From CAVWNR01 sp963756525 (lineage in GTDB: Bacteria; Actinomycetota; Actinomycetes; Mycobacteriales; Jatrophihabitantaceae): a stretch of DNA of 64,000 nt. Of the stretch, positions 25,376-33,234 are shown piece after piece. Position 1 is the first letter of the stretch. Every line of letters begins with the position of its first letter. The translations under genes were made by a program, and so were the position numbers. Under the pieces are notes generated by a model, which ran no database searches, was not told where the DNA came from, and was given only the letters and a program-made list of their open reading frames with translations. Location: the NCBI GenBank assembly GCA_963756525.1, contig CAVWNR010000003.1:496001-560000 (forward strand). The letters run 5' to 3'.

Positions 25376-25546
25376 ATGACCGAGACAGCACATCGCCCCC
25401 ACGACGCCGACGACCACGAGCACCGCCACGGACCGCAATGCGGCCACGACGCCGTCCCGCATGACGACCACATCGACTATCTGCACGACGGCCACCGGCA
25501 CGCCGAGCACGGCGAGCACTACGACGAACACGACGAGATCAGCTGA
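25376..25546 (+). CDS. Small histidine/aspartate-rich protein, probable metal binder
   Basis: 56 residues, over a quarter histidine, many in HxH and HxxH patterns (HRHGPQCGHDAVPHDDHIDY). Soluble, no signal. Similar His-rich peptides are widespread in actinomycetes with various misleading names. Zinc or nickel binding is inferred from composition only. Start ATG 25376 with GAGGAG upstream. 3' end faces the TetR-like gene. Confidence 0.75.
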   Translation: MTETAHRPHDADDHEHRHGPQCGHDAVPHDDHIDYLHDGHRHAEHGEHYDEHDEIS

Positions 25547-25554
25547 CATCTGGC

Positions 25555-26178
25555 CTATGTGCGGGCCCCTGCCGAGAAGAGCGCTTCCAGGAGTTGGCGC
25601 AGAACGGCGAGCTGGGCGCGCATGTGGGAGGGGTCGCCGGTGGACCGGCACAGGATGAAGGCACCTTCGAAGGTGACGAACAGATGGTCGGCGAGTGCGC
25701 CGGGGTCAATCGCGGTGTCGGTCTTGTGCGTGTCGAGCGCGTGGCGGATCAGTGCGGATAGCTCCGTTCGCCAGGCCAGGACCGCGTCCACGATCTGATC
25801 GCCGGTGCCCGCCTGGGCCAGCTGGCGCTCGGTGAGGATCGAGACGTACAGACAGCTCGACTGCGCGGACATCAGTTCGTCGGCGGCATTCTCGAACAAC
25901 CGGACGAACTCGACGAGCTGACGCGCCGGGTCGTCGTAGTCGACCCGCGCGGTGGCCAGCGCGTGGTGCAGATGTGCAACGTCCGCGGCTGCGTAACGGG
26001 CGACCAGGTCGCGGGCCAGGTCGAGCTTGGAGGCGAAGTGGTGGAAGAACGCGCCTTTGGACGTGCCGGAGGCGTTGATCACCTCGTCCACCGAGGTCGC
26101 GGCGAAGCCGTTCTCGATGACCAGCCGTTCGGCGGTATCCAAGATCCGCTCTCGGGTGGCCGATCCGTCACGTGGCAC
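25555..26178 (-). CDS. TetR/AcrR-family transcriptional regulator
   Basis: 207 residues from GTG 26178 (AAGGGTGAG upstream); an ATG at 26256 would run through the operator and into the next gene. The N-terminal TetR helix-turn-helix is ATRERILDTAERLVIENGFA and TSVDEVINASGTSKGAFFHH. The C-terminal ligand domain resembles the TetR_C group with ALADHLFVTFEGAFIL. It is divergent from the homocysteine-methyltransferase homologue with two palindromes between them, so it most likely represses itself and that gene. Confidence 0.93.
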   Translation of the reverse strand: MPRDGSATRERILDTAERLVIENGFAATSVDEVINASGTSKGAFFHHFASKLDLARDLVARYAAADVAHLHHALATARVDYDDPARQLVEFVRLFENAADELMSAQSSCLYVSILTERQLAQAGTGDQIVDAVLAWRTELSALIRHALDTHKTDTAIDPGALADHLFVTFEGAFILCRSTGDPSHMRAQLAVLRQLLEALFSAGART

Positions 26179-26187
26179 CTCACCCTT

Positions 26188-26229
26188 GTACCAGACCAGC
26201 CGGTCTGGTACAACAGACTGAACAGTCTG
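26188..26229. promoter_or_regulatory. Two adjacent palindromes, probable TetR-type operators
   Basis: First: GTACCAGACC (26188-26197), AGCC, GGTCTGGTAC (26202-26211), a perfect 10-bp arm pair. Second: CAGACTG (26214-26220), AA, CAGTCTG (26223-26229), perfect 7-bp arms. Both contain CAGAC/GTCTG half-sites, so one protein could bind both. They sit between the divergent starts at 26178 and 26255. Confidence 0.8.
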
Positions 26230-26254
26230 GAACGACTGAGGGAGGACCGCCATC

Positions 26255-27226
26255 ATGACCGCACCCGCGTCGCCCAGGCGCCCACTGCCTCACCTGCGCG
26301 GCACGAAGTTCGTGACGGACGGCGGGATGGAGACCGACCTGATCTTTCATCACGGCGTCGAGCTGCCCGCGTTCGCTGCGTTCCCGCTGCTGGAGACCTC
26401 GCCCGGCCGGGCAATGCTGCAGCGGTACTACGACGACTACGCCGCGATCGCCACCGCGGCCGGCGCCGGGCTGATGCTCGAATCGCCCACTTGGCGGGCG
26501 AACCCCGACTGGGGGATGCGGTTGGGCTACTCCGTGCCGGAGCTGACCCGGATCAACACCGCCGCGATCGTGTTCCTCACCGCGCTACGTGCCCGCTATC
26601 ACAATGCCCGCTATCACAATGCCATTGACGAGGTCGTCATCAACGGCATGATCGGTCCCCGCGGCGACGGGTACTCGGCGGCTCACTGCCTGACTGCGCA
26701 GCACGCGGCCGACTATCACCGTCCGCAGCTGGAGGCCTTCGCCACGGCAGGCGCCGACATGGCGACTGCCTACACCCTCACCGACACCGGCGAGGCCATC
26801 GGCATCGTCCGCGCCGCCCGCTCGGTCGGCATGCCGATCGCGATCTCGTTCACCGTTGAGACCGACGGCCGGCTGCCCAACGGCGCGACCATCGCGCAGG
26901 CCATCGCCACCGTCGACGCCGCCGCCGCGCCCGACTACTACCTGATCAACTGCGCGCACCCCGGCCACGTCTGCAGTGGACTCGACGAGCCCGGTCCCTG
27001 GCGCGAGCGCATCCTCGGCACCCGCGCCAACGCCTCGCTGAAGAGCCACGCCGAGCTGGACGACGCCGACGACCTCGACGAGGGTGACATCGACGCGCTC
27101 GCCACGGCCCAGGCCGAGCTCACCAGGCAGCTACCCGGGCTGACGATCATCGGCGGCTGCTGCGGCACCGACCACCGTCACGTCGCCGCCCTCTGGCGCG
27201 AGAGCGACACTCGGCAGCGGGGGTAA
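26255..27226 (+). CDS. Homocysteine S-methyltransferase family protein
   Basis: 323 residues of the Pfam S-methyl_trans barrel. VTDGGMETDLIFHHG begins the barrel. The zinc ligands are Cys in INCAHPGH and the CC pair in IIGGCCGTDHRH. Transfers methyl groups from S-methylmethionine, betaine or another donor to homocysteine or a related thiol; some regulated members demethylate other compounds. Residues 110-121 show an in-frame duplicated ARYHN pair from a 15-bp tandem repeat. Divergent TetR-like gene probably controls it. Confidence 0.92.
   Translation: MTAPASPRRPLPHLRGTKFVTDGGMETDLIFHHGVELPAFAAFPLLETSPGRAMLQRYYDDYAAIATAAGAGLMLESPTWRANPDWGMRLGYSVPELTRINTAAIVFLTALRARYHNARYHNAIDEVVINGMIGPRGDGYSAAHCLTAQHAADYHRPQLEAFATAGADMATAYTLTDTGEAIGIVRAARSVGMPIAISFTVETDGRLPNGATIAQAIATVDAAAAPDYYLINCAHPGHVCSGLDEPGPWRERILGTRANASLKSHAELDDADDLDEGDIDALATAQAELTRQLPGLTIIGGCCGTDHRHVAALWRESDTRQRG
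26591..26620 (+). repeat. Perfect 15-bp tandem duplication inside the methyltransferase gene
   Basis: GCCCGCTATCACAAT occurs at 26591-26605 and again at 26606-26620 with no mismatch, adding five residues (ARYHNARYHN). It keeps frame. Perfect identity suggests a recent event. Confidence 0.95.
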
Positions 27227-27280
27227 CCGGTCGTCCGCGCCGGGCGCACATCGATCCGGCCGGCACCGTTTGCGTCGGGG

Positions 27281-27399
27281 TGTCCCCCGACCGCCCGACA
27301 TCGTCGTCACCCGCCCGATGGCCCCGTCGGTCGACCGTGGCAGCTCCTCATCCGGGCGAGGCTTCTGGCAACGGATCGACACCAGCCCAGGAGCCCCAA
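27281..27399 (+). repeat. Leader shared by the two HLAH small-protein genes, copy 2
   Basis: 119 bp matching 24941-25061. The outer block is TGTCCCCCGACCGCCCGACA (27281-27300), then a variable middle, then GGGCGAGGCTTCTGGCAAC and a CAGGAGC ribosome-binding region. Confidence 0.55.
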
Positions 27400-27612
27400 A
27401 TGACCACCCAGACGATCACCCGCCGCACCACCTCCAACCGCGCGCTCGCCGTGACCGCGATCAGCGTGGTCCTCGCGTTCTGCCTGGCGCTGATCGTCGC
27501 CCGCCACGCCGCCGGCGCCGACGCCCAGCACCTGCTGAACACACTGAGCCGGCTCCCCCGCCCGGTCCGCAACCTGCTCGGCGGCGCCCAGCTCTCCCAC
27601 CTCGCCCACTGA
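27400..27612 (+). CDS. Small single-span membrane protein, HLAH family, copy 2
   Basis: 70 residues, paralogue of the 25062-25286 product. MTTQTITRRTTSNRA, then one membrane helix, then ARHAAGADAQHLLNTLSRLP and the shared ending PVRNLLGGAQLSHLAH. Ribosome-binding site CAGGAG. The two genes lie 2.3 kb apart and flank the TetR/methyltransferase unit and the His-rich gene. Confidence 0.8.
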   Translation: MTTQTITRRTTSNRALAVTAISVVLAFCLALIVARHAAGADAQHLLNTLSRLPRPVRNLLGGAQLSHLAH

Positions 27613-27934
27613 GCCGGCCGACCGGACCCAGACCAGCCCGCGCGACCGTACGGGGGGCGGCACGCGCGGGCAGCACACCTCCGGGTGGCGATCGAGAACC
27701 GGTCGCCACCCGGAGCCTTGTCCCGGCGGGTGAGCGGGGTCTGCCGCGCACCCGTCACGCATACGGTTGATCGGTCGTTAGCCGCCGCTGCGGTTTTCGC
27801 TCCGGTTGAAAAGCGGCAGCGACGAGGAGTTGGCCTTTCGGGCCGGGCGCCGCTGCTCTGTTGCGACGCGCTAGCGCTGCTGCCCGCTGGCTCCGTCTTG
27901 GCGGAGATTCGCCTTATTCCGCCGGGCAAATCTC
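27613..27934. other. Intergenic stretch, no gene seen
   Basis: About 320 bp between the small membrane protein and the second DUF222/HNH promoter. Frames here are short and overlap on both strands without a recognisable product. Base composition is a little less GC-rich toward the 3' end, as expected for a promoter region. Confidence 0.5.
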
Positions 27935-27963
27935 TTGCTCTGCGAACACGTGTTCGATACACT
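27935..27963 (+). promoter_or_regulatory. SOS promoter with LexA box for DUF222/HNH copy 2
   Basis: -35 TTGCTC (27935-27940) and -10 TACACT (27958-27963) are 17 bp apart, and the spacer holds GCGAACACGTGTTCGA (27942-27957). The 14-bp core CGAACACGTGTTCG is a perfect palindrome matching the LexA consensus CGAAC N4 GTTCG. The ATG follows the -10 by 6 bp, so the transcript is probably leaderless. Confidence 0.85.
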
Positions 27964-27969
27964 TGAGGC

Positions 27970-29277
27970 ATGTCAGTCGAGGTCGCCGACCCGGTCGAGG
28001 AGATCCTCGGCCGGCTGTCGGAGCTGGTCGACGACCTAGCCGAGCTCAGCCTCACCGCACTGGCTCCGGACCATCTGCTGGCGCTGCTGCGCGGGGTGGA
28101 GACCCAGCGGCGGCGGCTGCCGGCACACGACCACCGGCTGATCGCCGAACTGGACGCCCGCGGGGTGGCCGGCGAGCGCGGCTGCCGGGACACCAAGACC
28201 CTGCTCCGCGAGACGCTGCGGCTCTCGCCCCGGGAGGCCACCGCACGCTACGCCGCCGCGGTGGACCTCGGCCCGCGCCGGGCGGTCAGCGGCGAGCCGC
28301 TGCCCCCGATCTTCCCGGCCGTGGCCGCGGCCCAAGCCGACGGCGCGATCAGCCCGGAGCAGGCGCGGGTGATCACCCGCTGCGTGCAACGGCTGCCCGC
28401 CGCGGTGCAGCTCGAACACGGGGCCGCCGTCGAGCAGCGGCTGGTCGGCGACGCCGCACAGTTCGACCCCGACCTGCTGGCCAAACTGGCCGCGCTGATC
28501 ACCGCACACCTGGACCCGGACGGCACCCTCACCGACCAGCAGGACCGGCAACGCAGCAGGCACGCGGCGCTGACCCCGAACCGGGACGGCACCGGCGAAC
28601 TGCGCGCGCACCTCACCCCGGAATCCCTGGCGATGTGGCAGACGGTGCTCGACCCGCTCGCCGCGCCCCGCCCCAGCGACGCCGACGGCCCGGACACCCG
28701 CACCGCCGGGCAGCGGCTACACGACGCGCTCACCGACTGCGCGCAGCGGCTACTACGCTCCGGCACGCTGCCCGACCGCGGCGGCACCCCGGCCACCGTG
28801 CTGTTCACCCTGACCCCCGAACAGGCCCACACCGGCCACGGCTACGCCACGACCGGGCACGGCGGGCTGGTCCCGGTCCGCGACGCGCTGCACCTAGCCG
28901 ACCAAGCCAGCATCTACACCGTCCTGCGCGACACCACCGGCGGCATCCTGCACTACGGCCGCGCCCGGCGCACCGCGTCGGCCGGGCAGCGGATCGCGCT
29001 CGCCGCCCGCGACGGCGGCTGCTCCTTCCCAGGATGTGACTACCCGCCCGCCTGGTGCCAGGCCCATCACGTCATCGACTGGCTCGATGACGGGCTCACC
29101 GAGACCGACAACCTCACCCTGCTCTGCGGACACCACCACCGCAACTTCGCCCGCCGCGGCTGGCACGTGCGCATCACCGACGGCCTGCCCGAATGGATCC
29201 CGCCCCCACACGTCGACCCCGAGCAAAAGCCGATCCGCAACACTATGCACGACCCGATCGGCGGCGACGGACCCTAA
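27970..29277 (+). CDS. DUF222/HNH endonuclease family protein (13E12 repeat type), copy 2
   Basis: 435 residues. DUF222 spans about 15-320 (LPAHDHRLIAELDARGVAG, then DGAISPEQARVITRCVQRLP). The HNH nuclease at about 345-405 is CSFPGCDYPPAWCQAHHVID and NLTLLCGHHHRNFARRGW, with zinc cysteines and HH catalytic centre intact. A distant paralogue of copy 1. Expected to be induced by DNA damage through the LexA box in its promoter. Biological role of the family is unknown. Confidence 0.93.
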   Translation: MSVEVADPVEEILGRLSELVDDLAELSLTALAPDHLLALLRGVETQRRRLPAHDHRLIAELDARGVAGERGCRDTKTLLRETLRLSPREATARYAAAVDLGPRRAVSGEPLPPIFPAVAAAQADGAISPEQARVITRCVQRLPAAVQLEHGAAVEQRLVGDAAQFDPDLLAKLAALITAHLDPDGTLTDQQDRQRSRHAALTPNRDGTGELRAHLTPESLAMWQTVLDPLAAPRPSDADGPDTRTAGQRLHDALTDCAQRLLRSGTLPDRGGTPATVLFTLTPEQAHTGHGYATTGHGGLVPVRDALHLADQASIYTVLRDTTGGILHYGRARRTASAGQRIALAARDGGCSFPGCDYPPAWCQAHHVIDWLDDGLTETDNLTLLCGHHHRNFARRGWHVRITDGLPEWIPPPHVDPEQKPIRNTMHDPIGGDGP

Positions 29278-29375
29278 GACCTGCGGTTCTGGCAAGCATC
29301 GACCAAGGGCAGTCACGACCCGCCGAGCCGGGGCCGGATTTTCGTCGCCGATGCGACTCCGCCATGGAGGCTGCC

Positions 29376-30341
29376 ATGTTGAGCGTTCTCATCACCGCTT
29401 TCGCGGGTCCGGACGCCTTGGTGGTGAAAAACGTTCCTGAGCCGAAGCCTGGCGAGGATCAGGTCAGTATCGCCGTGGCTTACGCCGGGGTTTCCTTCGC
29501 TGACCTACTGCAGACCCGAGGGGCCTATCAGACCCGGCCGGAACTGCCGTTTGCTCCCGGGTGGGAGGTCGCCGGAACGGTGCGTGCGGATGCCGCGGGC
29601 TTCCGGGCCGGTGACCGCGTCGCCGGCATATCAGTCACCGGCGGCTTCGCCGAGACGGTCGTGGTCGACGCTCGGATGGTGTTTCCGCTGCCGGACAACC
29701 TGGACATGCGCCGGGGCGCGGCGCTGCCGTTGAACTACCTGACTGCGCACTATGCACTGCTCAACCGGGGTGCCCTCAGGCCCGGCGAGGTGGTGATGAT
29801 CCACGGGGCCGCGGGCGGCGTCGGCAGCGCAGCATGTCAGGTCGCAGCTGCCTACGGCGCGCGGGTCATCGCCGTCGTCTCGACCCAGGAGAAGGCCGAC
29901 GTTGCCCGACGCGCCGGTGCGCACGAGATCGTCGACGTCACCGACTTCGGCGACGAAGCAAAGCGGCTCACCGAGGGCAACGGAGTGGATCTCGTCGTCG
30001 ATCCCGTTGGGGGTGACCGCTTCACTGATTCATTGCGATCACTGCGCGCGGGGGGACGCCTTCTCGTGCTCGGATTCGCAGGAGGGGAGATCCCGACGGT
30101 CAAGGTCAACCGCCTCCTGCTCACGAACACGTCGGTGGTGGGCGTCGGGGTGGCCGAATACTGGCGGCAGGAGCCGGACTACGCGCGCACGCAGTGGCAG
30201 GAGCTGCTCCCGTTGTTGGCATCCGGCAGCCTGAACCCGCCGATCTCATCGGTCTTTCCGCTAGCGCAAGCCGCCGCCGCTCTCAGGTTCGTGGATGAGC
30301 GCAGGGCCACGGGCAAGGTGCTGCTGAAGGTGCGCGGGTGA
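29376..30341 (+). CDS. NADPH:quinone oxidoreductase-type MDR protein
   Basis: 321 residues, ATG 29376 with GGAGG five bases upstream. GroES-like N-terminus (LPFAPGWEVAGTV) and Rossmann domain with VVMIHGAAGGVGSAACQVAA and the quinone-oxidoreductase mark DLVVDPVGGDRFTDSLR. No zinc ligands. Reduces quinones or enoyl compounds with NADPH. Convergent with the aminotransferase gene. Confidence 0.92.
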   Translation: MLSVLITAFAGPDALVVKNVPEPKPGEDQVSIAVAYAGVSFADLLQTRGAYQTRPELPFAPGWEVAGTVRADAAGFRAGDRVAGISVTGGFAETVVVDARMVFPLPDNLDMRRGAALPLNYLTAHYALLNRGALRPGEVVMIHGAAGGVGSAACQVAAAYGARVIAVVSTQEKADVARRAGAHEIVDVTDFGDEAKRLTEGNGVDLVVDPVGGDRFTDSLRSLRAGGRLLVLGFAGGEIPTVKVNRLLLTNTSVVGVGVAEYWRQEPDYARTQWQELLPLLASGSLNPPISSVFPLAQAAAALRFVDERRATGKVLLKVRG

Positions 30342-30348
30342 GCGCAGC

Positions 30349-31689
30349 TCAGGAGTCGACGCAGTAGCTGTCGGCGACATCGAGTGCGGCGTCGAGCGCG
30401 CCGAAGCCTTCATGCAGCTCGGTCTCGCTGATGGTGCAGGGCGGCACGACGTGGGTGCGGTTGAAGTGGATGAACGGCCACAGGCCGCGCTGCTTGCAGG
30501 CGGCGGCGAACTCGTACATCGGGGCGGCGTCCGGTCCGGCAGCGTTGAACGGGACGAGCGGTTCGCGCGTGTCGCGGTTGCGGACGAGCTCGATGGCCCA
30601 GAACACGCCAAGGCCGCGGATGTCGCCGACCGACGGGTGCCGTCGGGCGAACTTGGTCAGTTCGGGCCCGATGACCTCGGTGCCCAGGCGGCGGGCATGT
30701 TCGATGACGCCCTCGTCGTTGAAGATCTCGATGGAGGCAACCGCGCTGGCGCAGGCGAGCGGGTGGCCGGAGTAGGTGAGCCCGCCGGGATAGGGACGCT
30801 GCTGGAACGTCTCGGCGACGCGCTCGCTGATGATGACGCCGCCGAGCGGGACATATCCGGAGTTGACGCCCTTGGCGAAGGTGATCAGGTCGGGCGTCAC
30901 CTTCCAGTGGTCGACCGCGAACCATTCGCCGCAACGCCCGAAGCCGGCCATGACCTCGTCGGCGATCATGACGATGCCGTGCTCGTCGCAGATCTGCCGC
31001 ACGCCGGCCAGGTACCCGGGCGGCGGGACGAGGATGCCGTTGGTGCCGACCACGGTCTCGAGGATGACCGCGGCGATGGTGTGCGCGCCCTCGACGGCGA
31101 TCAGGTCGCCCAGGTGCTGCAGCGCGCGTTCGCACTCTTCGGCCTCGGTGGTGGCGTGGAACGCGGAGCGGTAGAGGTAGGGCCCCCAGTAGTGGATGAC
31201 GCCGGGCAGGCCGGGCTCGCTGGGCCAGCGTCGCGGGTCACCGGTCAGCGCGATGGCGCCGGCGGTGGCTCCGTGGTAACTGCGGTAGGCGGCGAGGATC
31301 TTCTGCCGGCCGGTGTGCAGCCGGGCCATCCGGACCGCGTTCTCGTTGGCCTCTGCGCCGCCGTTGGTGAAAAACACCTGGTTGAGGTCGCCGGGTGCCA
31401 GGTCGGCGATCAGCTGCGCGGCCCGGCTGCGGGCGTCGTTGGCGAACGCCGGCTGGATCGTGCACAACTTCGCGGCCTGCTGCTGGATCGCGGCGACCAG
31501 GCGCGGATGCTGGTAGCCGATGTTGACGTTCACCAGCTGGCTGGAGAAGTCGAGGTAGCGGTTTCCGGCGTGGTCGGTGAAGTAGGAGCCGCTAGCGCTG
31601 GCGATCGGCAGTGGGTCGATCAGTGCCTGCGCCGACCAGGAGTGGAAGACGTGTGCGCAGTCGAGTTCGCGGACGGTGGCCTCGTTCAT
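30349..31689 (-). CDS. Class III (omega) aminotransferase
   Basis: 446 residues, PLP-dependent. The PLP lysine lies in DLITFAKGVNSGYVPLGG; the cofactor-binding pieces FTNGGAEANENAVRMAR and VMIADEVMAGFGR are present. Similar to beta-alanine:pyruvate and taurine/GABA aminotransferases. ATG 31689 overlaps the stop of the aldehyde dehydrogenase gene (ATGA), so the pair form a two-step route: amine or omega-amino acid to semialdehyde, then oxidation. Controlled in all likelihood by the divergent MocR regulator. Confidence 0.93.
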   Translation of the reverse strand: MNEATVRELDCAHVFHSWSAQALIDPLPIASASGSYFTDHAGNRYLDFSSQLVNVNIGYQHPRLVAAIQQQAAKLCTIQPAFANDARSRAAQLIADLAPGDLNQVFFTNGGAEANENAVRMARLHTGRQKILAAYRSYHGATAGAIALTGDPRRWPSEPGLPGVIHYWGPYLYRSAFHATTEAEECERALQHLGDLIAVEGAHTIAAVILETVVGTNGILVPPPGYLAGVRQICDEHGIVMIADEVMAGFGRCGEWFAVDHWKVTPDLITFAKGVNSGYVPLGGVIISERVAETFQQRPYPGGLTYSGHPLACASAVASIEIFNDEGVIEHARRLGTEVIGPELTKFARRHPSVGDIRGLGVFWAIELVRNRDTREPLVPFNAAGPDAAPMYEFAAACKQRGLWPFIHFNRTHVVPPCTISETELHEGFGALDAALDVADSYCVDS

Positions 31690-33176
31690 CGCGTTCTCGG
31701 GAAGCCGAGGTCGATCGTGGATGTCGCAGGGTCGGGCCAGCGGGAAGTGACGACCTTCCCGCGGGTGTAGAAGTTGATGCCCTCCGGCCCGTACATGTGG
31801 GTGTCGCCGAACAGTGACGCCTTCCACCCGCCGAAGGAGTAGTAGGCGACCGGTACCGGGATGGGCACGTTGACGCCTACCATGCCGACCTCGACGTCGA
31901 ACTGGAACCGGCGCGCCGCGCCGCCGTCGCGGGTGAAGATCGCCGTCCCGTTGGCGTACTCATTGGCGTTGATCAGCGTGACGGCCTCGTCGTAGGTGTC
32001 GGCGCGGACGACGGCGAGCACCGGACCGAAGATCTCGTCGGCGTAGACGCTCATGTCGGGTGTGACGTCGTCGAGCAGGCTGGTGCCCAGGAAGAACCCG
32101 CCGGCCGGTAGGTCGGCCTCGCGCCCGTCCACGATCACCCTCGCGCCGGAGGCCTGGCCGGCGGCGATATAGCCGGCGACCTTGTCCCGGTGCTCGCGAG
32201 TGATCAGCGGGCCCATCTGCGCGTCGGGATCGCTCCCGTCGCCGATGCGCAGCTTGGGCATGCGGGCCGCGATGGCCTCGACCAGGCGGTCGCCGACGTC
32301 GCCGACCGCGACGGCGACCGAGACCGCCATGCACCGCTCACCGGCGGCGCCGAACGCCGCCGACACCGCGGCGTCCGCGGCGAGGTCGACGTCGGCGTCG
32401 GGCAGGACGAGCATGTGGTTCTTGGCGCCGCCGAGCGCCTGGACGCGCTTACCGCGGGCGGTGCCGGTCTGGTAGATGTAGCGGGCGATGGGCGTCGATC
32501 CGACGAAGCTCACGGCCGCGACGTCCGGATGGCGGAGCAGCGCGTCGACCGCCTCCTTGTCGCCCTGCACCACGGTGAACACGCCGTCCGGGAGGCCGGC
32601 CTGCTGCCACAGCTCGGCGAGGATAAGCGATGCGGACGGATCCTTCTCCGACGGCTTGAGCACGAATGCATTGCCGCAGGCGATGGCGTTGGCGCACATC
32701 CACAGCGGCACCATCACCGGGAAGTTGAACGGCGTGATTCCCGCCACGACGCCGAGCGGCTGGCGGATGGAGTACACGTCCACCCCGGTCGTCGCCTGCT
32801 CGCTGAACCCGCCCTTCATCAGCTGCGGCACGCCGCAGGCGAACTCGACGTTCTCCAGGCCGCGGGCCACCTCGCCGTGCGCGTCGGCAAGGACCTTGCC
32901 GTGCTCGGCCGTCACCGCCGCGGCCAACCGGTCGGCGTTGTCGTGCAGCAGCTGCCGGAACGCGAACAGCACCGAGCTGCGCCGCGACAGCGACGTGCTG
33001 CGCCACTCCCGGGCCGCCGCCTTAGCCGACGCCACCGCGGCGGCGACTTCCGCGGCGCTGGCGAGGTCGACCTGGCCGGTCAGCTCGCCCGTGGCCGGGT
33101 TGAACACCGGGCCGCTACGCCCGGACCGGCCAGCGGTCCGCACGCCGTCGAGCCAATGGGGGATCTGCGCTGTCAT
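31686..33176 (-). CDS. mmsA: CoA-acylating methylmalonate/malonate-semialdehyde dehydrogenase family protein
   Basis: 496 residues of the aldehyde dehydrogenase superfamily. The catalytic Cys is in AAFGAAGERCMAVSVAVAVG, and GITPFNFPVMVPLWM is typical of the MmsA/IolA group, which makes acetyl- or propionyl-CoA from malonate or methylmalonate semialdehyde with NAD and CoA. Paired with an omega-aminotransferase, a beta-alanine or beta-aminoisobutyrate route is likely. Start ATG 33176; an upstream ATG at 33194 is possible. First gene of the operon. Confidence 0.93.
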   Translation of the reverse strand: MTAQIPHWLDGVRTAGRSGRSGPVFNPATGELTGQVDLASAAEVAAAVASAKAAAREWRSTSLSRRSSVLFAFRQLLHDNADRLAAAVTAEHGKVLADAHGEVARGLENVEFACGVPQLMKGGFSEQATTGVDVYSIRQPLGVVAGITPFNFPVMVPLWMCANAIACGNAFVLKPSEKDPSASLILAELWQQAGLPDGVFTVVQGDKEAVDALLRHPDVAAVSFVGSTPIARYIYQTGTARGKRVQALGGAKNHMLVLPDADVDLAADAAVSAAFGAAGERCMAVSVAVAVGDVGDRLVEAIAARMPKLRIGDGSDPDAQMGPLITREHRDKVAGYIAAGQASGARVIVDGREADLPAGGFFLGTSLLDDVTPDMSVYADEIFGPVLAVVRADTYDEAVTLINANEYANGTAIFTRDGGAARRFQFDVEVGMVGVNVPIPVPVAYYSFGGWKASLFGDTHMYGPEGINFYTRGKVVTSRWPDPATSTIDLGFPRTR

Positions 33177-33218
33177 CCCCGAACAGTACGTCATCCTAGT
33201 TGGTAATACAACCCATCT

Positions 33219-33234
33219 ATTGTACTGTTACAAT
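33219..33234. promoter_or_regulatory. Palindrome at the MocR gene start, probable operator
   Basis: ATTGTA (33219-33224), CTGT, TACAAT (33229-33234): perfect 6-bp arms directly abutting the ATG of the MocR gene. An imperfect relative, TTGGTAATACAA, lies at about 33200-33211, nearer the divergent aldehyde dehydrogenase gene. This 58-bp AT-rich spacer must hold both promoters. Confidence 0.65.

Noticed and set aside
32488..33234. Upstream extension of the MocR frame to 693 residues
   Set aside because: The extension is antisense to the aldehyde dehydrogenase, and the GntR domain begins at the ATG at 33235.
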